NCBI RefSeq assembly: GCF_000223905.1
Contig: NC_015944.1
Coordinates: 248,001-312,000, forward strand
DNA: 64,000 nucleotides
Source of the DNA: Haloarcula hispanica ATCC 33960
GTDB lineage: Archaea; Halobacteriota; Halobacteria; Halobacteriales; Haloarculaceae
Reading direction: 5' to 3'
Shown: in pieces, positions 17,988 through 26,192 of the stretch
How positions within the stretch are numbered: the stretch's first letter is position 1
How the letters are laid out: the number at the start of each line of letters is the position of its first letter
Made by a program: the position numbers and the translations under genes
The notes under the pieces: model-generated
The model's input: only the letters and a program-made list of their open reading frames with translations
Databases searched by the model: none
Told to the model about the DNA's origin: nothing

Positions 17988-18605
17988 ATGTCGAGCCCTA
18001 TCGAAACGTTACAGGAGCGGACCGGGACAGCAGACGAATCACCGCGGGTACTCGGTGTTGCGGAGAACGAAACCGACGACGTTCTCGACGCTCTCGCATC
18101 GGACACCAGCCGGTCGCTGTTCCGCACGCTGTACGACGAGCCTGGAACGCCGTCCGAGATAGCGGACCGGTGTGACACGTCGGTCCAGAACGTCCACTAC
18201 CACGTCTCGAATCTCGAAGACGCAGAGCTCATCGAACCGGTCGAGACGGTCTACTCCTCGAAGGGTAACGAGATGACCGTGTACGGTCCCGCAAGCGATC
18301 CGATTGTGCTCGTCGGCGACCGAGACCTGGAGCCGCGTCTCCAGCAGTCGATGGCTGATGTCGTCACTGGGCTGGGACTCATCGGCTTCGCGAGCCTCTT
18401 CGTCCAATGGGGCGCGGAGAAACTGGCGACCGCGACCGCAGGCGACGGGGTTTTGGCTCCGGCGAGTCCGAACGCAGGGCCGGTCAGTGGGACGAACGCT
18501 GTCGCTAGATTCGTTTTCGAGGTCATCGAACCGGGCCTGCTGTTTTTCTGCCTCTGTCTCACGGTGCTTGGTATAGCCGCCCTACTGGTTGACGGGCAAG
18601 CCTGA
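17988..18605 (+). CDS. membrane-anchored winged-helix regulator, ArsR-like
   Basis: A 205-aa one-component regulator. Residues about 28-105 form a winged HTH: VLDALASDTSRSLFRTLYDEPG, then recognition helix region PSEIADRCDTSVQNVHYHVSNLEDAELI and a wing YSSKGNEMTVYGP. Two hydrophobic segments follow (VTGLGLIGFASLFVQW and LLFFCLCLTVLGIAALL), so the DNA-binding domain would be tethered to the inner face of the membrane. It lies 63 nt after the subtilase in the same direction, which invites a link between protease and membrane regulator, but no target is known. Confidence 0.8.
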   Translation: MSSPIETLQERTGTADESPRVLGVAENETDDVLDALASDTSRSLFRTLYDEPGTPSEIADRCDTSVQNVHYHVSNLEDAELIEPVETVYSSKGNEMTVYGPASDPIVLVGDRDLEPRLQQSMADVVTGLGLIGFASLFVQWGAEKLATATAGDGVLAPASPNAGPVSGTNAVARFVFEVIEPGLLFFCLCLTVLGIAALLVDGQA

Positions 18606-18792
18606 GCGAGTTCCGTAGCCGAGCCGACACTTCCGCTGCGGCGATCTGCGGGCAGGAAAGCATCGCTCACTGATCTAGCCCCAACGATAACGGTATAGTT
18701 TGGTCAATAGGGACGATCACCCTGATAGAAAAGCCGACTTGCTGTGCCCCGATACTGCTTCGAAAAGCGGCCTGCGGACGTCAGGCGAAGCG

Positions 18793-20487
18793 TCAGTTCA
18801 TAAGAGACCGCAGGCAGATCCCCACACCAGCGATGGCGAGGATGCCACCGACGGCGAGAGCGCCGGTACCGATTCCGAAATCACCGTCCTGTGACTGCCC
18901 TGGGGCCGGCGTTTCGCCGGTAACTGAATCGACGCCGTCGGAGGACGCATCCGCAGACGAGTTGGTGCCATCAGTGATCAGTAGCGTGCCGACCGCATCG
19001 GGTTCGTCGGCCGCCTCGGTCCCGCGAAACAGCGACAATTCATAGCTCGCCGCGGCGAGTTGCGAATCGAGGGCGACCTCCGAACCGGACTCGACTGCGA
19101 CGGCGTCGGCGTCCGCCGCGGTTTCGAGGGTGGGTTCGTCGTGGCCGGCCGCCGTGGTGTCGAACAGGAGGACGACACGATCATCGCCGTTCCCGTCGCG
19201 GACGGTCGCATTGATCTCGTAGTTGGTGGCCGGGCTCCCGATAGAGACAGTGGCCGCGTCAGCGGTTGCGAGGACGATTGGAATCCGACCGGTGTCCCCC
19301 TGTTGAACTCGGGACACCGATTCCTCGAAACCGAATTCGGCTGTCTCCTCGACCTCGAACTCCTCGTTTGCCGTCTCGTTTCCTTCGATAATGAGCGTCC
19401 CGACGGTCGGCGAATCGTCGGTCGTGCCGTCGAACACGCGGTAGGTGTACGCGGCGGGGGCAAGCGTCGACGGGAGTTCCGGCTCTGTCGCAGTCACGGT
19501 GAGCGAGTCGCCGTCGTCCGCGACACTGAGGGTCTCCGCGTCGGTGCCGGCAGCCGCGGTGTCGAAGAGGACCAGCACCTCACCGTCCTCGTCGTCGTCG
19601 CTGACAGTCGCGTTGATCTGATAATTGACTGCCTCGCTGCCGACGGAGAGCGTTTTGTTCCCGCCATCAGTCATCGAGACCGGAATTTCAGCGGTTTCTC
19701 CCTGAGAGACCGTGACGACGTTTTCGTCCTCGTCAGTCTCTGTCGGAGTCTGGATATCCGGTACCGGGTCAGTACAGTTGCTGTCGCACTCAGCGACGGT
19801 TCCAGTCCGTTCAAACAGCGTGTCACCGTCGACGTGCGCGGACAGTTCGTAGGACGTGTTCGCCGGCACCCCAGACATGTCGAACTGGGCGACGAACGTC
19901 CCATTGGGCTGCACTCTGACCTCTCTTTGTTTGAGAAACGGGGACGACGCATCTTCCGACACAAGTCTGACAGTCATCTCCGTCCCGGATTCCAGCGTGG
20001 TCTCCCCGGTGATAACCTGTTGGGGATATGGATACAGCGGGAAGCTGTCCTCTGAGACCGTAGCCTGTTGTTTAGCAGCTACCCCCGGCTCTGCCGCCGC
20101 TGTGGCGTCAGTACAGTTGCTTTCGCACTCTTCGACGGTTCCATTACGTTCATACAGCTTGTCAGCGTCAGCATAAGCGGACAGTTTGTAGGATGTGTTC
20201 GCCGACACCCTAGACATGTCGAACTGGGCGGCGAACGTTCCGTTGGACTGCACTTTGGCATCTCTTTTGTAGACAAACGGGGACGACGACTCTCTTGACA
20301 CTATTTCGACAGCAATCTCCGTTCCGGGGTCCAGCGTTGTCTCCCCGGTGACCACCTGCTGTTCGTCTGAGTGCAGCGGGAAACTGTCCTCTGAGACCGT
20401 GGCCTGCTGCTCCGCAGCGGCCAGCCCCGGAGCCGTCGCCGTTGCGGCGATAAGCACCGCGGCCAGCGCCACCGACCGAACCCTCAC
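18793..20487 (-). CDS. modular surface protein, two duplicated module pairs
   Basis: A 564-aa exported protein starting at GTG 20487, preceded by GGAGGTGG six bases upstream. A signal peptide (VRVRSVALAAVLIAATATAPGL...AAA) leads to two tandem copies of a BGTF-like module (QQATVSEDSFPL...VTGETTL, about 110 aa each), each ending in a Cys pair. Two tandem copies of a second beta module follow, each beginning with VQQGDT- or VSQGETAEIPV-type sequence and ending VGTLLI. A low-complexity linker and a C-terminal TM (GTGALAVGGILAIAGVGI) anchor it. Many N-x-S/T sequons suit glycosylation. No PGF sorting motif is seen. It is likely an envelope component; its function is unknown. Confidence 0.8.
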   Translation of the reverse strand: MRVRSVALAAVLIAATATAPGLAAAEQQATVSEDSFPLHSDEQQVVTGETTLDPGTEIAVEIVSRESSSPFVYKRDAKVQSNGTFAAQFDMSRVSANTSYKLSAYADADKLYERNGTVEECESNCTDATAAAEPGVAAKQQATVSEDSFPLYPYPQQVITGETTLESGTEMTVRLVSEDASSPFLKQREVRVQPNGTFVAQFDMSGVPANTSYELSAHVDGDTLFERTGTVAECDSNCTDPVPDIQTPTETDEDENVVTVSQGETAEIPVSMTDGGNKTLSVGSEAVNYQINATVSDDDEDGEVLVLFDTAAAGTDAETLSVADDGDSLTVTATEPELPSTLAPAAYTYRVFDGTTDDSPTVGTLIIEGNETANEEFEVEETAEFGFEESVSRVQQGDTGRIPIVLATADAATVSIGSPATNYEINATVRDGNGDDRVVLLFDTTAAGHDEPTLETAADADAVAVESGSEVALDSQLAAASYELSLFRGTEAADEPDAVGTLLITDGTNSSADASSDGVDSVTGETPAPGQSQDGDFGIGTGALAVGGILAIAGVGICLRSLMN

Positions 20488-20835
20488 AGAACCACCTCCC
20501 GCAGAGCGGGCAACTGTGCATGTATTCGAGGGCGATACTGCAGACAGTACTGGACTGCAGATGGAGGGCAATTCACTGGCATACGATTAGCAGTTACGGT
20601 GGGACTGAAAAACCGTCTGCGATAGCTTAAAACCACGTTGAACTCGGCAGTACTAATCAGCTTGGAGGGCCGGCGAGGCCGCTCTGCTGCAAACGGTCAT
20701 CTCTGTTTTGCCATTTCAGCGTCGGCGATGTTCATGCCATCAACATATGCAGTCGTTTTGCAATAAGAGACGACAGGGCGTGGGAAGTTGGGAGAGATCA
20801 GTATTTTTATGGTAATTTCGGGATGAGTGACTAAT
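20488..20835. other. 348-base intergenic stretch
   Basis: This holds the divergent promoters of the surface protein and the PRC-barrel gene. A TATA-like TATTTTTATGG lies about 20-30 nt before ATG 20836. A TTAAAAC half-site at 20627-20633 weakly resembles the palindrome at 17919-17938. No gene seen. Confidence 0.5.
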
Positions 20836-21114
20836 ATGCGAACGGTCCTCGCAAACCAGCTCTCCAACGTCCGGGTCGTGAGTACCGATGGCCGCGAAGT
20901 CGGCACACTGCAAAACATTACGCTCGATACAGCTACGGGAGAACTTCAGACGATTGTCATCAACAGCGAGGTTCAAGAGATATTCGGCGTTGAGCGGGAT
21001 TCCGACGGCGACATTCGATTGCCGGCGTCCCTCATCGAATCGAAGCGGGACCACCTGACCATTCAGCCGCCGACAGAACAAAGTGTCGCCGGCGGCGATA
21101 CTGTGGACTCGTAG
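20836..21114 (+). CDS. PRC-barrel domain protein, 92 aa
   Basis: A single PRC-barrel beta domain: MRTVLANQLSNVRVVSTDGREVGTL, a strand series TGELQTIVINSEV, and the closing ASLIESKRDHLTIQPP. In haloarchaea such small PRC-barrel proteins include CdpB-type partners of the FtsZ division machinery; RNA processing and other roles are also known for the fold. ATG 20836 is chosen over GTG 20827 because the TATA element is well spaced for it. Monocistronic. Confidence 0.85.
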   Translation: MRTVLANQLSNVRVVSTDGREVGTLQNITLDTATGELQTIVINSEVQEIFGVERDSDGDIRLPASLIESKRDHLTIQPPTEQSVAGGDTVDS

Positions 21115-21471
21115 GCGACCCGTCGGCTGTTCAAACGGGCCGAAACGAATGCGGTTGGTAGTTGAATGTATTCGATTGTCGCTGGCTGATGGGGACGAGC
21201 GGCGACGAGATTACAAGGTGAGTTTTGCGAGTTTAGAACGCCCGTTCTGTAGTTCAAAAGCGTGCTTCCGTCGGCGTCAGTCGATAATACGAGGGCTCCG
21301 CCCCAGTCGGTGGGACCCGAATCACCGTCAAGAGGGTATCCCCGACCAGCCACAGCTATAGTAGCCGTTGGAAATCGTTTCAATTGTTACTATAATTCGG
21401 TAGCGGTCTGTCAATGCAGACACGAACAGGTTCGGACAAATGCTCTTTTTTACAAATAGCTGAAAGGGTCT
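21115..21471. other. 357-base intergenic stretch
   Basis: No convincing gene. Around 21400-21471 there is a relatively AT-rich run (CTCTTTTTTACAAATAG) that could be the promoter of the 59-aa ORF at 21472. Nothing else stands out. Confidence 0.45.
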
Positions 21472-21651
21472 ATGGAAGTACTATCGCCTGCACAGAACTA
21501 TCCCGGCGTTGTCCTCGGTGTCCTCTGTGCTGGTGTCGGAGCCGTGTTGCAGGGCGTCGAAAGTAGCGTTCTATGGGGTCTTATCGGGTACTTTGTGGGC
21601 AAATCGATACAGAGTACGCTGTGGACGATTACCGGCGAACGGACCTCGTGA
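21472..21651 (+). CDS. very small membrane protein, 59 aa
   Basis: ATG 21472 opens a 59-codon frame, MEVLSPAQNYPGVVLG onward, with two glycine/valine-rich hydrophobic stretches (VVLGVLCAGVGAVLQGV and VLWGLIGYFVGKSI) that look like a helical hairpin, ending TITGERTS. Codon choice is GC-rich at third positions as in neighbours, and an AT-rich tract precedes it. It is convergent with the next gene. Function unknown; small size limits certainty. Confidence 0.55.
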   Translation: MEVLSPAQNYPGVVLGVLCAGVGAVLQGVESSVLWGLIGYFVGKSIQSTLWTITGERTS

Positions 21652-21709
21652 CCCGAAGACAGTCGGCGCGAGATGCCGACTCGGCCGTGGTGGCGGTCCG
21701 TAAAGCCGA

Positions 21710-22204
21710 CTACCCGTTTCGCTTGAAGCTGGCGGCAACCATTGCGGTCAAGACGGCGAGGACGAGCAGTTTGACAGCGACAAGGTGCCCAATCGGTGAA
21801 GCGAGCAGCGCTAGAGCGGACAACCCGATGAGGCCGGCAGTCTGGTAGACGCCGGTCACGAATACGACCGAGATAACGACGGGGAGGTGGCGGCGGAACG
21901 CGTGTGCCTGTGGTTTCAGCGCCTCACCGGCGTCGGGTCGGGACCGTACTGTCGGCAAGACGACGAAGTTGTGCCACATCGCGCCGCCGAACCACAGCGA
22001 GAACGCGCCGACGTGAGCGAGCCGGACCCCCCAGTCCACGAGTGTCGTCCCCGTTTCCACCCAAGCGAATCCAGCAAGCGAAACGAGGCTGGCGAGGAGC
22101 AGCGTGGACCGAACCGACACCGCCCGGCGAGTCGGCGAGCCGTCAGCAATACGTCTGATACCGAGCAACGAGATCGCCCCGTTTTCACCTTCTCCCGTAC
22201 CCAT
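21710..22204 (-). CDS. CopD-like multi-pass membrane protein
   Basis: A 164-aa protein (ATG 22204) with four hydrophobic segments. The second carries LAHVGAFSLWFGGAMWHNFVVLP, and a His-rich loop QAHAFRRHLP precedes the third. His residues near membrane faces and the WxGG pattern resemble CopD/cytochrome-b-like metal or haem proteins, but the match is weak. An in-frame GTG at 22225 is an alternative start. A TTAGG-N4-CCTAA box lies directly upstream, so expression is probably metal-regulated and shared with the divergent DtxR-type gene. Confidence 0.6.
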   Translation of the reverse strand: MGTGEGENGAISLLGIRRIADGSPTRRAVSVRSTLLLASLVSLAGFAWVETGTTLVDWGVRLAHVGAFSLWFGGAMWHNFVVLPTVRSRPDAGEALKPQAHAFRRHLPVVISVVFVTGVYQTAGLIGLSALALLASPIGHLVAVKLLVLAVLTAMVAASFKRNG

Positions 22205-22217
22205 GAGCAACCCAGTT

Positions 22218-22231
22218 TTAGGCACACCTAA
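22218..22231. promoter_or_regulatory. DtxR/metal box 1 (TTAGG-N4-CCTAA)
   Basis: Inverted repeat TTAGGCACACCTAA lies 13 nt before the ATG of the CopD-like gene and about 100 nt before the DtxR-type regulator gene. Two more copies of the same design occur at 25053 and 61703. TTAGG...CCTAA-type sites are known for DtxR-family repressors; that the adjacent regulator binds them is inference. Confidence 0.7.
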
Positions 22232-22332
22232 TCAAAACCCTGGGGCCGGAGATGTTCGGTCGATTTCGTACCCGAGACAGAGCGAAGGGGTTCGGGACTA
22301 CACTTTCCGCAATAGCTGAGAGACCAAGAGAT

Positions 22333-22800
22333 ATGTCCTCAGAATCGCAAACAGGGTCCGCTTCGTCGCTCACGCCGTCGGTTTCCGATATCGAGCGGAG
22401 CGCAGGCCGATATCTCTTCGCCGTCTCTGTCCTCTCGGAATCTCCCACAGAGCGGGTTTCGACCGGGGAACTGCAGGAGTTCTTGAACGTGACCCCGGCC
22501 AGCGTCACGGAGATGGTGTCGAAACTCGACGAGCGGGGACTGGTGGACTACGAAAAATATCAGGGAGTGACGCTCACGGATCGCGGGGACGCTCTCGTGA
22601 CGGAGGTTGGGTGGCGTTTCTGCGTCGTTTCCACCTTCTTCGAATCGGTGTTAGATACGACCCTCGACGAACAGACGGCGTTCGATATCGGCTTCCTCCT
22701 CCCGAAAAACGGTGTGTTTCGTCTCCGAAGTCATGTGGGTGGAGCCTGTCTGGGCCACTGTCCAGAGGCAGGCGGCGACGGCGAGCAGTGCGTTCCATAG
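22333..22800 (+). CDS. DtxR-family metal-dependent transcriptional regulator
   Basis: A 155-aa regulator from ATG 22333 (MSSESQTGSAS). The N-terminal winged helix includes SAGRYLFAVSVLSE, STGELQEFLNVTPASVTEMVSKLDERGLV and a wing VDYEKYQGVTLTDRG. The metal-binding/dimerisation half follows (VGWRFCVVSTFFESVL, with Cys and Glu ligand candidates, then SHVGGACLGHCPEAG). There is no SH3-like third domain, as in the short MntR/TroR type. The likely metal is Fe or Mn. The box at 22218-22231 lies in its upstream region and may mediate autoregulation. Confidence 0.88.
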   Translation: MSSESQTGSASSLTPSVSDIERSAGRYLFAVSVLSESPTERVSTGELQEFLNVTPASVTEMVSKLDERGLVDYEKYQGVTLTDRGDALVTEVGWRFCVVSTFFESVLDTTLDEQTAFDIGFLLPKNGVFRLRSHVGGACLGHCPEAGGDGEQCVP

Positions 22801-23063
22801 ACGGGGAGTGGTGTCAGCACCCGCTATCGAATCCCTCGCCGATTCGGAACCGCCCGTTCCACGTCGTCAAACAAGTCAGCGGAAGACCGTGACGGCGAAC
22901 GTATTAGCGAGCGGATCCGCGGCCCGTTCTCAGTCTCGAAATGGGTACGACAGTGACGGGATACCCTGACTGGGCACCGTGCAATCGGTGGAGCGATCGG
23001 GATGCTGCCGAACCCCTTCGGGACAGGTGACATCAGTCCACTTGTGTACCATCCAGTATAGAG

Positions 23064-24128
23064 ATGCCAAGAGAGATTCAGTTGCGAGACCAGTCGGAAA
23101 GACAACGCCGTGAACAGCTCTTCGACGTACTGTCGGGAGCCGAGGTCGGTGATACCATCGAAGTCGTGGCCGACAGGGATATCGACCCCCAACTGGTGCG
23201 CTACCAGCTGGAACAGGACCGGTCGCTGGAGTGGGAATACGCACATCCCGACGTAGAGCCGCGAGAGCTGCAGGTGACCGTCGGCGAACCGCTCGGGGAC
23301 GAGTCGCACCCCACAATCGACGTCCGTGACCTGAAGCCACAACGACGACACGAGGCGCTTCTGGATATCTTCGACGGTCTGGCGGCGGGTGACGGGTTCG
23401 TCCTCGTCAACGACCACAACCCCAAGCCGCTGTATCACGAGCTCAAATCGATGCATGGGGACGTAATCGAGTGGGACTACACGAGTCAGGGCGGCGGCGA
23501 ATGGCAGGTCGAGATCGTCAAGACCGGCGATTCCGAGGCCACCGGTGAAGACATCGTTACGCGGTACGACGTCCGCGAAATCCCCAAACAGGAGCGGCAT
23601 CCGACGATCCATCACCGATACGGAATGATACCCGAGGGCGGGACGATGGAACTCATCGCCCCACACGAGCCGCGGCCCCTGCAACGGGAGTTCAGACAGC
23701 GGTACGGCGACGCGTTCGCCTGGGAGGTCGTCGAATCTGAGCCCGGCCGCTGCCGCGTCCAGATCACGAAAACTGAGAGGACAGGAGAGTCCGGTGAATC
23801 GGATACCGCTGCAGATGACGGGTCGGAAGCCCCATCTGACGACGAGTCAGTCGAGATTACCGACGAACTCGATGTCAGAGATCTCCCGCCGGCACAGCGA
23901 CACGAGCAGATCTTCGAGGCGTACGCCGAACTGGACACCGGGAGCGGATTCGTGCTGGTGAACGACCACGACCCCAAGCCGCTGTACCACCAGTTCGAGG
24001 CCGAGGCGGGCCCGGAGTTCCGCTGGACCTACCGCCAGCAGGACCCCGGTGAGTTCAGAGTCCTGATCGGAAAGGCCGAGACGACCGTCGACGAGTCAGC
24101 CGACGAAGAGACGGAGGTCCCGTTCTGA
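23064..24128 (+). CDS. four-domain DUF2249 protein
   Basis: A 354-aa soluble protein built of four DUF2249 units (about 5-75, 82-155, 165-240 and 272-345). The second and fourth both contain FVLVNDHNPKPLYH or its D variant, followed by a W-x-Y strand; the first and third are more divergent (VVADRDIDPQLVRYQL and LIAPHEPRPLQREF). An acidic linker separates units three and four. DUF2249 is commonly found with hemerythrin/Ric proteins and denitrification genes; the conserved His may bind metal or haem. It is 76 nt upstream of the Ric gene in the same direction, so a nitrosative or anaerobic stress role is likely. Confidence 0.8.
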   Translation: MPREIQLRDQSERQRREQLFDVLSGAEVGDTIEVVADRDIDPQLVRYQLEQDRSLEWEYAHPDVEPRELQVTVGEPLGDESHPTIDVRDLKPQRRHEALLDIFDGLAAGDGFVLVNDHNPKPLYHELKSMHGDVIEWDYTSQGGGEWQVEIVKTGDSEATGEDIVTRYDVREIPKQERHPTIHHRYGMIPEGGTMELIAPHEPRPLQREFRQRYGDAFAWEVVESEPGRCRVQITKTERTGESGESDTAADDGSEAPSDDESVEITDELDVRDLPPAQRHEQIFEAYAELDTGSGFVLVNDHDPKPLYHQFEAEAGPEFRWTYRQQDPGEFRVLIGKAETTVDESADEETEVPF

Positions 24129-24204
24129 CCATGGACTACGGGCCCAAACGCCGAGAACAGGGGAACAGAGCGCTCCCTACAACGAACGCAAGTAACAGCT
24201 ACCA

Positions 24205-24915
24205 ATGACTGAACCAATCGATCCGGACCGACCGCTCGGCGCACTCGTCAGAGAGAACCCGGCGTTCGCTCGCGTCTTCGAAGCAGTCGGGCTCGATTTC
24301 TGCTGTGGCGGTGACCAGATGCTCCGGACAGCCTGTACCGAAGCGGACCTCGATCTCGATGCCGTCCGGGAGCAACTGGACGAGGCGCGTCGAAAAAGGG
24401 AGGAGCGCGGGGACGAATGGGAATCGATGACTGCCCTCATCGAACACGTCGTCGACAGCCACCATCAGTACCTCCGCGAGGAGCTGCCAGCCCTGGAACA
24501 ACTCGCTGAGAAAGTTCGGAGCGTCCACGCGGAAGAGCATCCAGAGCTGGCGGACATCGAGCGGGAAGTCCTCGAACTGGCCGAGGAGATGCGTCAGCAC
24601 ACGACAGAGGAGGAACAGGACGTGTTCCCCGTCATCGAGAAGCTCGACAGCGGAGACGAACTCACAGGCAAGGAAAGAGCGCGTCTGGACGAGGCGCTCG
24701 CGGACCTCGAATCGGACCACGAAGCGACGGCCGAGCACCTCGAACGGATCGCAGAGCTGAGCGACGGGTACGCGGTTCCGGACGACGCCTGTCCGAGCTA
24801 TCAGAGCCTGCTCGAACGACTCGAAACACTGGAACAGGACACACATATGCACGTCCACAAGGAGAACAACGTCCTGTTCCCGCAGGTCGAATCACGGCTT
24901 GCGGGCCAAGTCTGA
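24205..24915 (+). CDS. di-iron Fe-S cluster repair protein (Ric/ScdA/YtfE)
   Basis: A 236-aa protein that repairs Fe-S clusters damaged by nitric oxide or oxidants. The N-terminal ScdA_N domain has the signature LDFCCGGD near residue 31. The C-terminal hemerythrin-like four-helix domain carries its iron ligands in VVDSHHQYLREELP, VRSVHAEEHPEL, MRQHTTEEEQDVFP, ESDHEATAEHL and DTHMHVHKENNVLFP. All expected His and Glu positions are present. It follows the DUF2249 gene, forming a probable operon. Confidence 0.93.
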   Translation: MTEPIDPDRPLGALVRENPAFARVFEAVGLDFCCGGDQMLRTACTEADLDLDAVREQLDEARRKREERGDEWESMTALIEHVVDSHHQYLREELPALEQLAEKVRSVHAEEHPELADIEREVLELAEEMRQHTTEEEQDVFPVIEKLDSGDELTGKERARLDEALADLESDHEATAEHLERIAELSDGYAVPDDACPSYQSLLERLETLEQDTHMHVHKENNVLFPQVESRLAGQV

Positions 24916-25052
24916 CGGTCAAAAGGCCGATTGGCAGCCTTTAGAGTCCTGCTCATCTCCACCCAGGATTTGTCAACTAATCATTCCGAGGTGTCGAACA
25001 CGTTCGTGCAAAGCATTTTCGTGTACCTGGTCGCAGTCGGGCCTGAATGTGT

Positions 25053-25066
25053 TTAGGTAAGCCTAA
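25053..25066. promoter_or_regulatory. DtxR/metal box 2 (TTAGG-N4-CCTAA)
   Basis: Inverted repeat TTAGGTAAGCCTAA ends 2 nt before ATG 25069. A site over the start of a leaderless transcript would block initiation. Same design as boxes at 22218 and 61703. Confidence 0.75.
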
Positions 25067-25068
25067 AA

Positions 25069-25383
25069 ATGGAGGACAGACACAGCCCAGAACCCGCCCT
25101 CAGCCGTCACAGAGGAGGTGCAGTGTTCGTGATACGTGACCATATTCGGCATCTCCGTCACGTCATCGACGAACAGTCGCTGTCCATACGAGGCGTGATA
25201 ACACTCGGAGCGTTGCTCTCGCTCCCGATATTCGGAACTGGTGTCCGCACCCTGGGCAGTTCCCTCGGCCTCGGTCGACTCGTCGTTCCGTTGCTAGTCC
25301 TCGCGCATGTGCCGGCCGTTATCGCGCTAATCGCCCTCTGGTCGATAGGCTGTGACGTCTGTGGAACCGAGGCTTCAAGGTAA
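25069..25383 (+). CDS. small metal-regulated membrane protein, 104 aa
   Basis: Starts at ATG 25069 directly behind a TTAGG-N4-CCTAA box. The N-terminal 40 residues are hydrophilic and His/Arg-rich (RDHIRHLRHVIDEQ); two hydrophobic helices follow (VITLGALLSLPIFGTGV and VVPLLVLAHVPAVIALIALW), and the C-terminus ends in a CDVC pair. No family recognised. The operator position suggests a role in iron or manganese limitation. An internal GTG start after residue 15 is possible. Confidence 0.65.
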   Translation: MEDRHSPEPALSRHRGGAVFVIRDHIRHLRHVIDEQSLSIRGVITLGALLSLPIFGTGVRTLGSSLGLGRLVVPLLVLAHVPAVIALIALWSIGCDVCGTEASR

Positions 25384-25456
25384 CGATAGCCGGTGTCGTC
25401 AGGACTCTGTGATGCAGACACACGGTGGCTGAGCGGTGGCGGTACAAGGTGGCTGG

Positions 25457-26047
25457 TTACCGTAACATCGCGTCGGCGTACTCACTCGCCGTCTGTCGGG
25501 CTGTTTCGAGTTCCTCGGTGTCATCCAGCATCACGGCGCGGGTCCGGGCACCGTCGATGATCGTCAGCAGCGAACGGGTAACGTGATCCGCGTCGACGTC
25601 GCTGAACACACCCTCGTCGATCCCGTGATTGATGACCGCCTTGAGCATGTACCGAATGTACTCGTCGTTCTGTCGGAACCGGTCGCTGAACGCCTCCTTG
25701 TACGGTGCTTGACTCCGCATCTCTAACAGGGCGACCGAGAGATCGGGGTTTTCCTGGGGTTTGACGAGCAGTTCATCGAGCAAGATTTCCAGTCTGGCTT
25801 CGGGGTCCGTCGTCTCGACGTCGTGAATCGAATCGACGAACCGCTCCAGCAGATAATCGAGAAAGGCCGCAAGAAGGTCGTCTTTCGTGTCGTAGTAGTA
25901 ATGCACTGCAGCCGTCGATTTGCCGTACTCGTCCGCGATCCGTTTTATCGTGAGATCGGCGTACCCGTGCTCGCGCAGCGCCCGGTAGGTCGCCTGCATT
26001 ATCTCCTCGGTCTGGTCCGAGAAGGTGCGGTCCGATGGTCCAGCCAT
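25457..26047 (-). CDS. TetR-family transcriptional regulator
   Basis: A 196-aa repressor. The N-terminal HTH is typical: IMQATYRALREHGYADLTIKRIADEYGKSTAAVHYYYDTKDDLLAAFL. The C-terminal ligand domain shows the KPQENPDLSVALLEMRSQAPY helix shared with the divergent TetR at 26226, so the two are paralogues. Start ATG 26047. A probable operator (ACGGTT-GGAT-AACCGT) lies 19 nt upstream. The ligand is unknown. Its own target may include the divergent TetR/MATE pair. Confidence 0.9.
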   Translation of the reverse strand: MAGPSDRTFSDQTEEIMQATYRALREHGYADLTIKRIADEYGKSTAAVHYYYDTKDDLLAAFLDYLLERFVDSIHDVETTDPEARLEILLDELLVKPQENPDLSVALLEMRSQAPYKEAFSDRFRQNDEYIRYMLKAVINHGIDEGVFSDVDADHVTRSLLTIIDGARTRAVMLDDTEELETARQTASEYADAMLR

Positions 26048-26065
26048 TGAGTAACGGTTTCACCT

Positions 26066-26081
26066 ACGGTTGGATAACCGT
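26066..26081. promoter_or_regulatory. inverted repeat in front of the minus-strand tetR
   Basis: Perfect 6-bp arms ACGGTT and AACCGT with a GGAT centre, plus an additional ACGGTT half-site at 26054-26059. The position immediately upstream of ATG 26047 fits autoregulation. Confidence 0.5.
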
Positions 26082-26192
26082 TGTGACCCGCATAACATTG
26101 AGTACATAAATTATTAGTTAGTAAGTTTTTATCCGCCAGAATAGACGTAATCAATGCCAATCGATCACTTTGTGGATTTCAAAGCGTTTTTG

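Noticed and set aside
22252-22332. Extended N-terminus for the DtxR-type regulator
   Set aside because: The extra 27 residues are basic and match no family; ATG 22333 gives the normal family start.
23064-24128. Repeated VNDH-PKPLYH coding stretch considered as a DNA repeat
   Set aside because: It is explained by protein-domain duplication within one gene.
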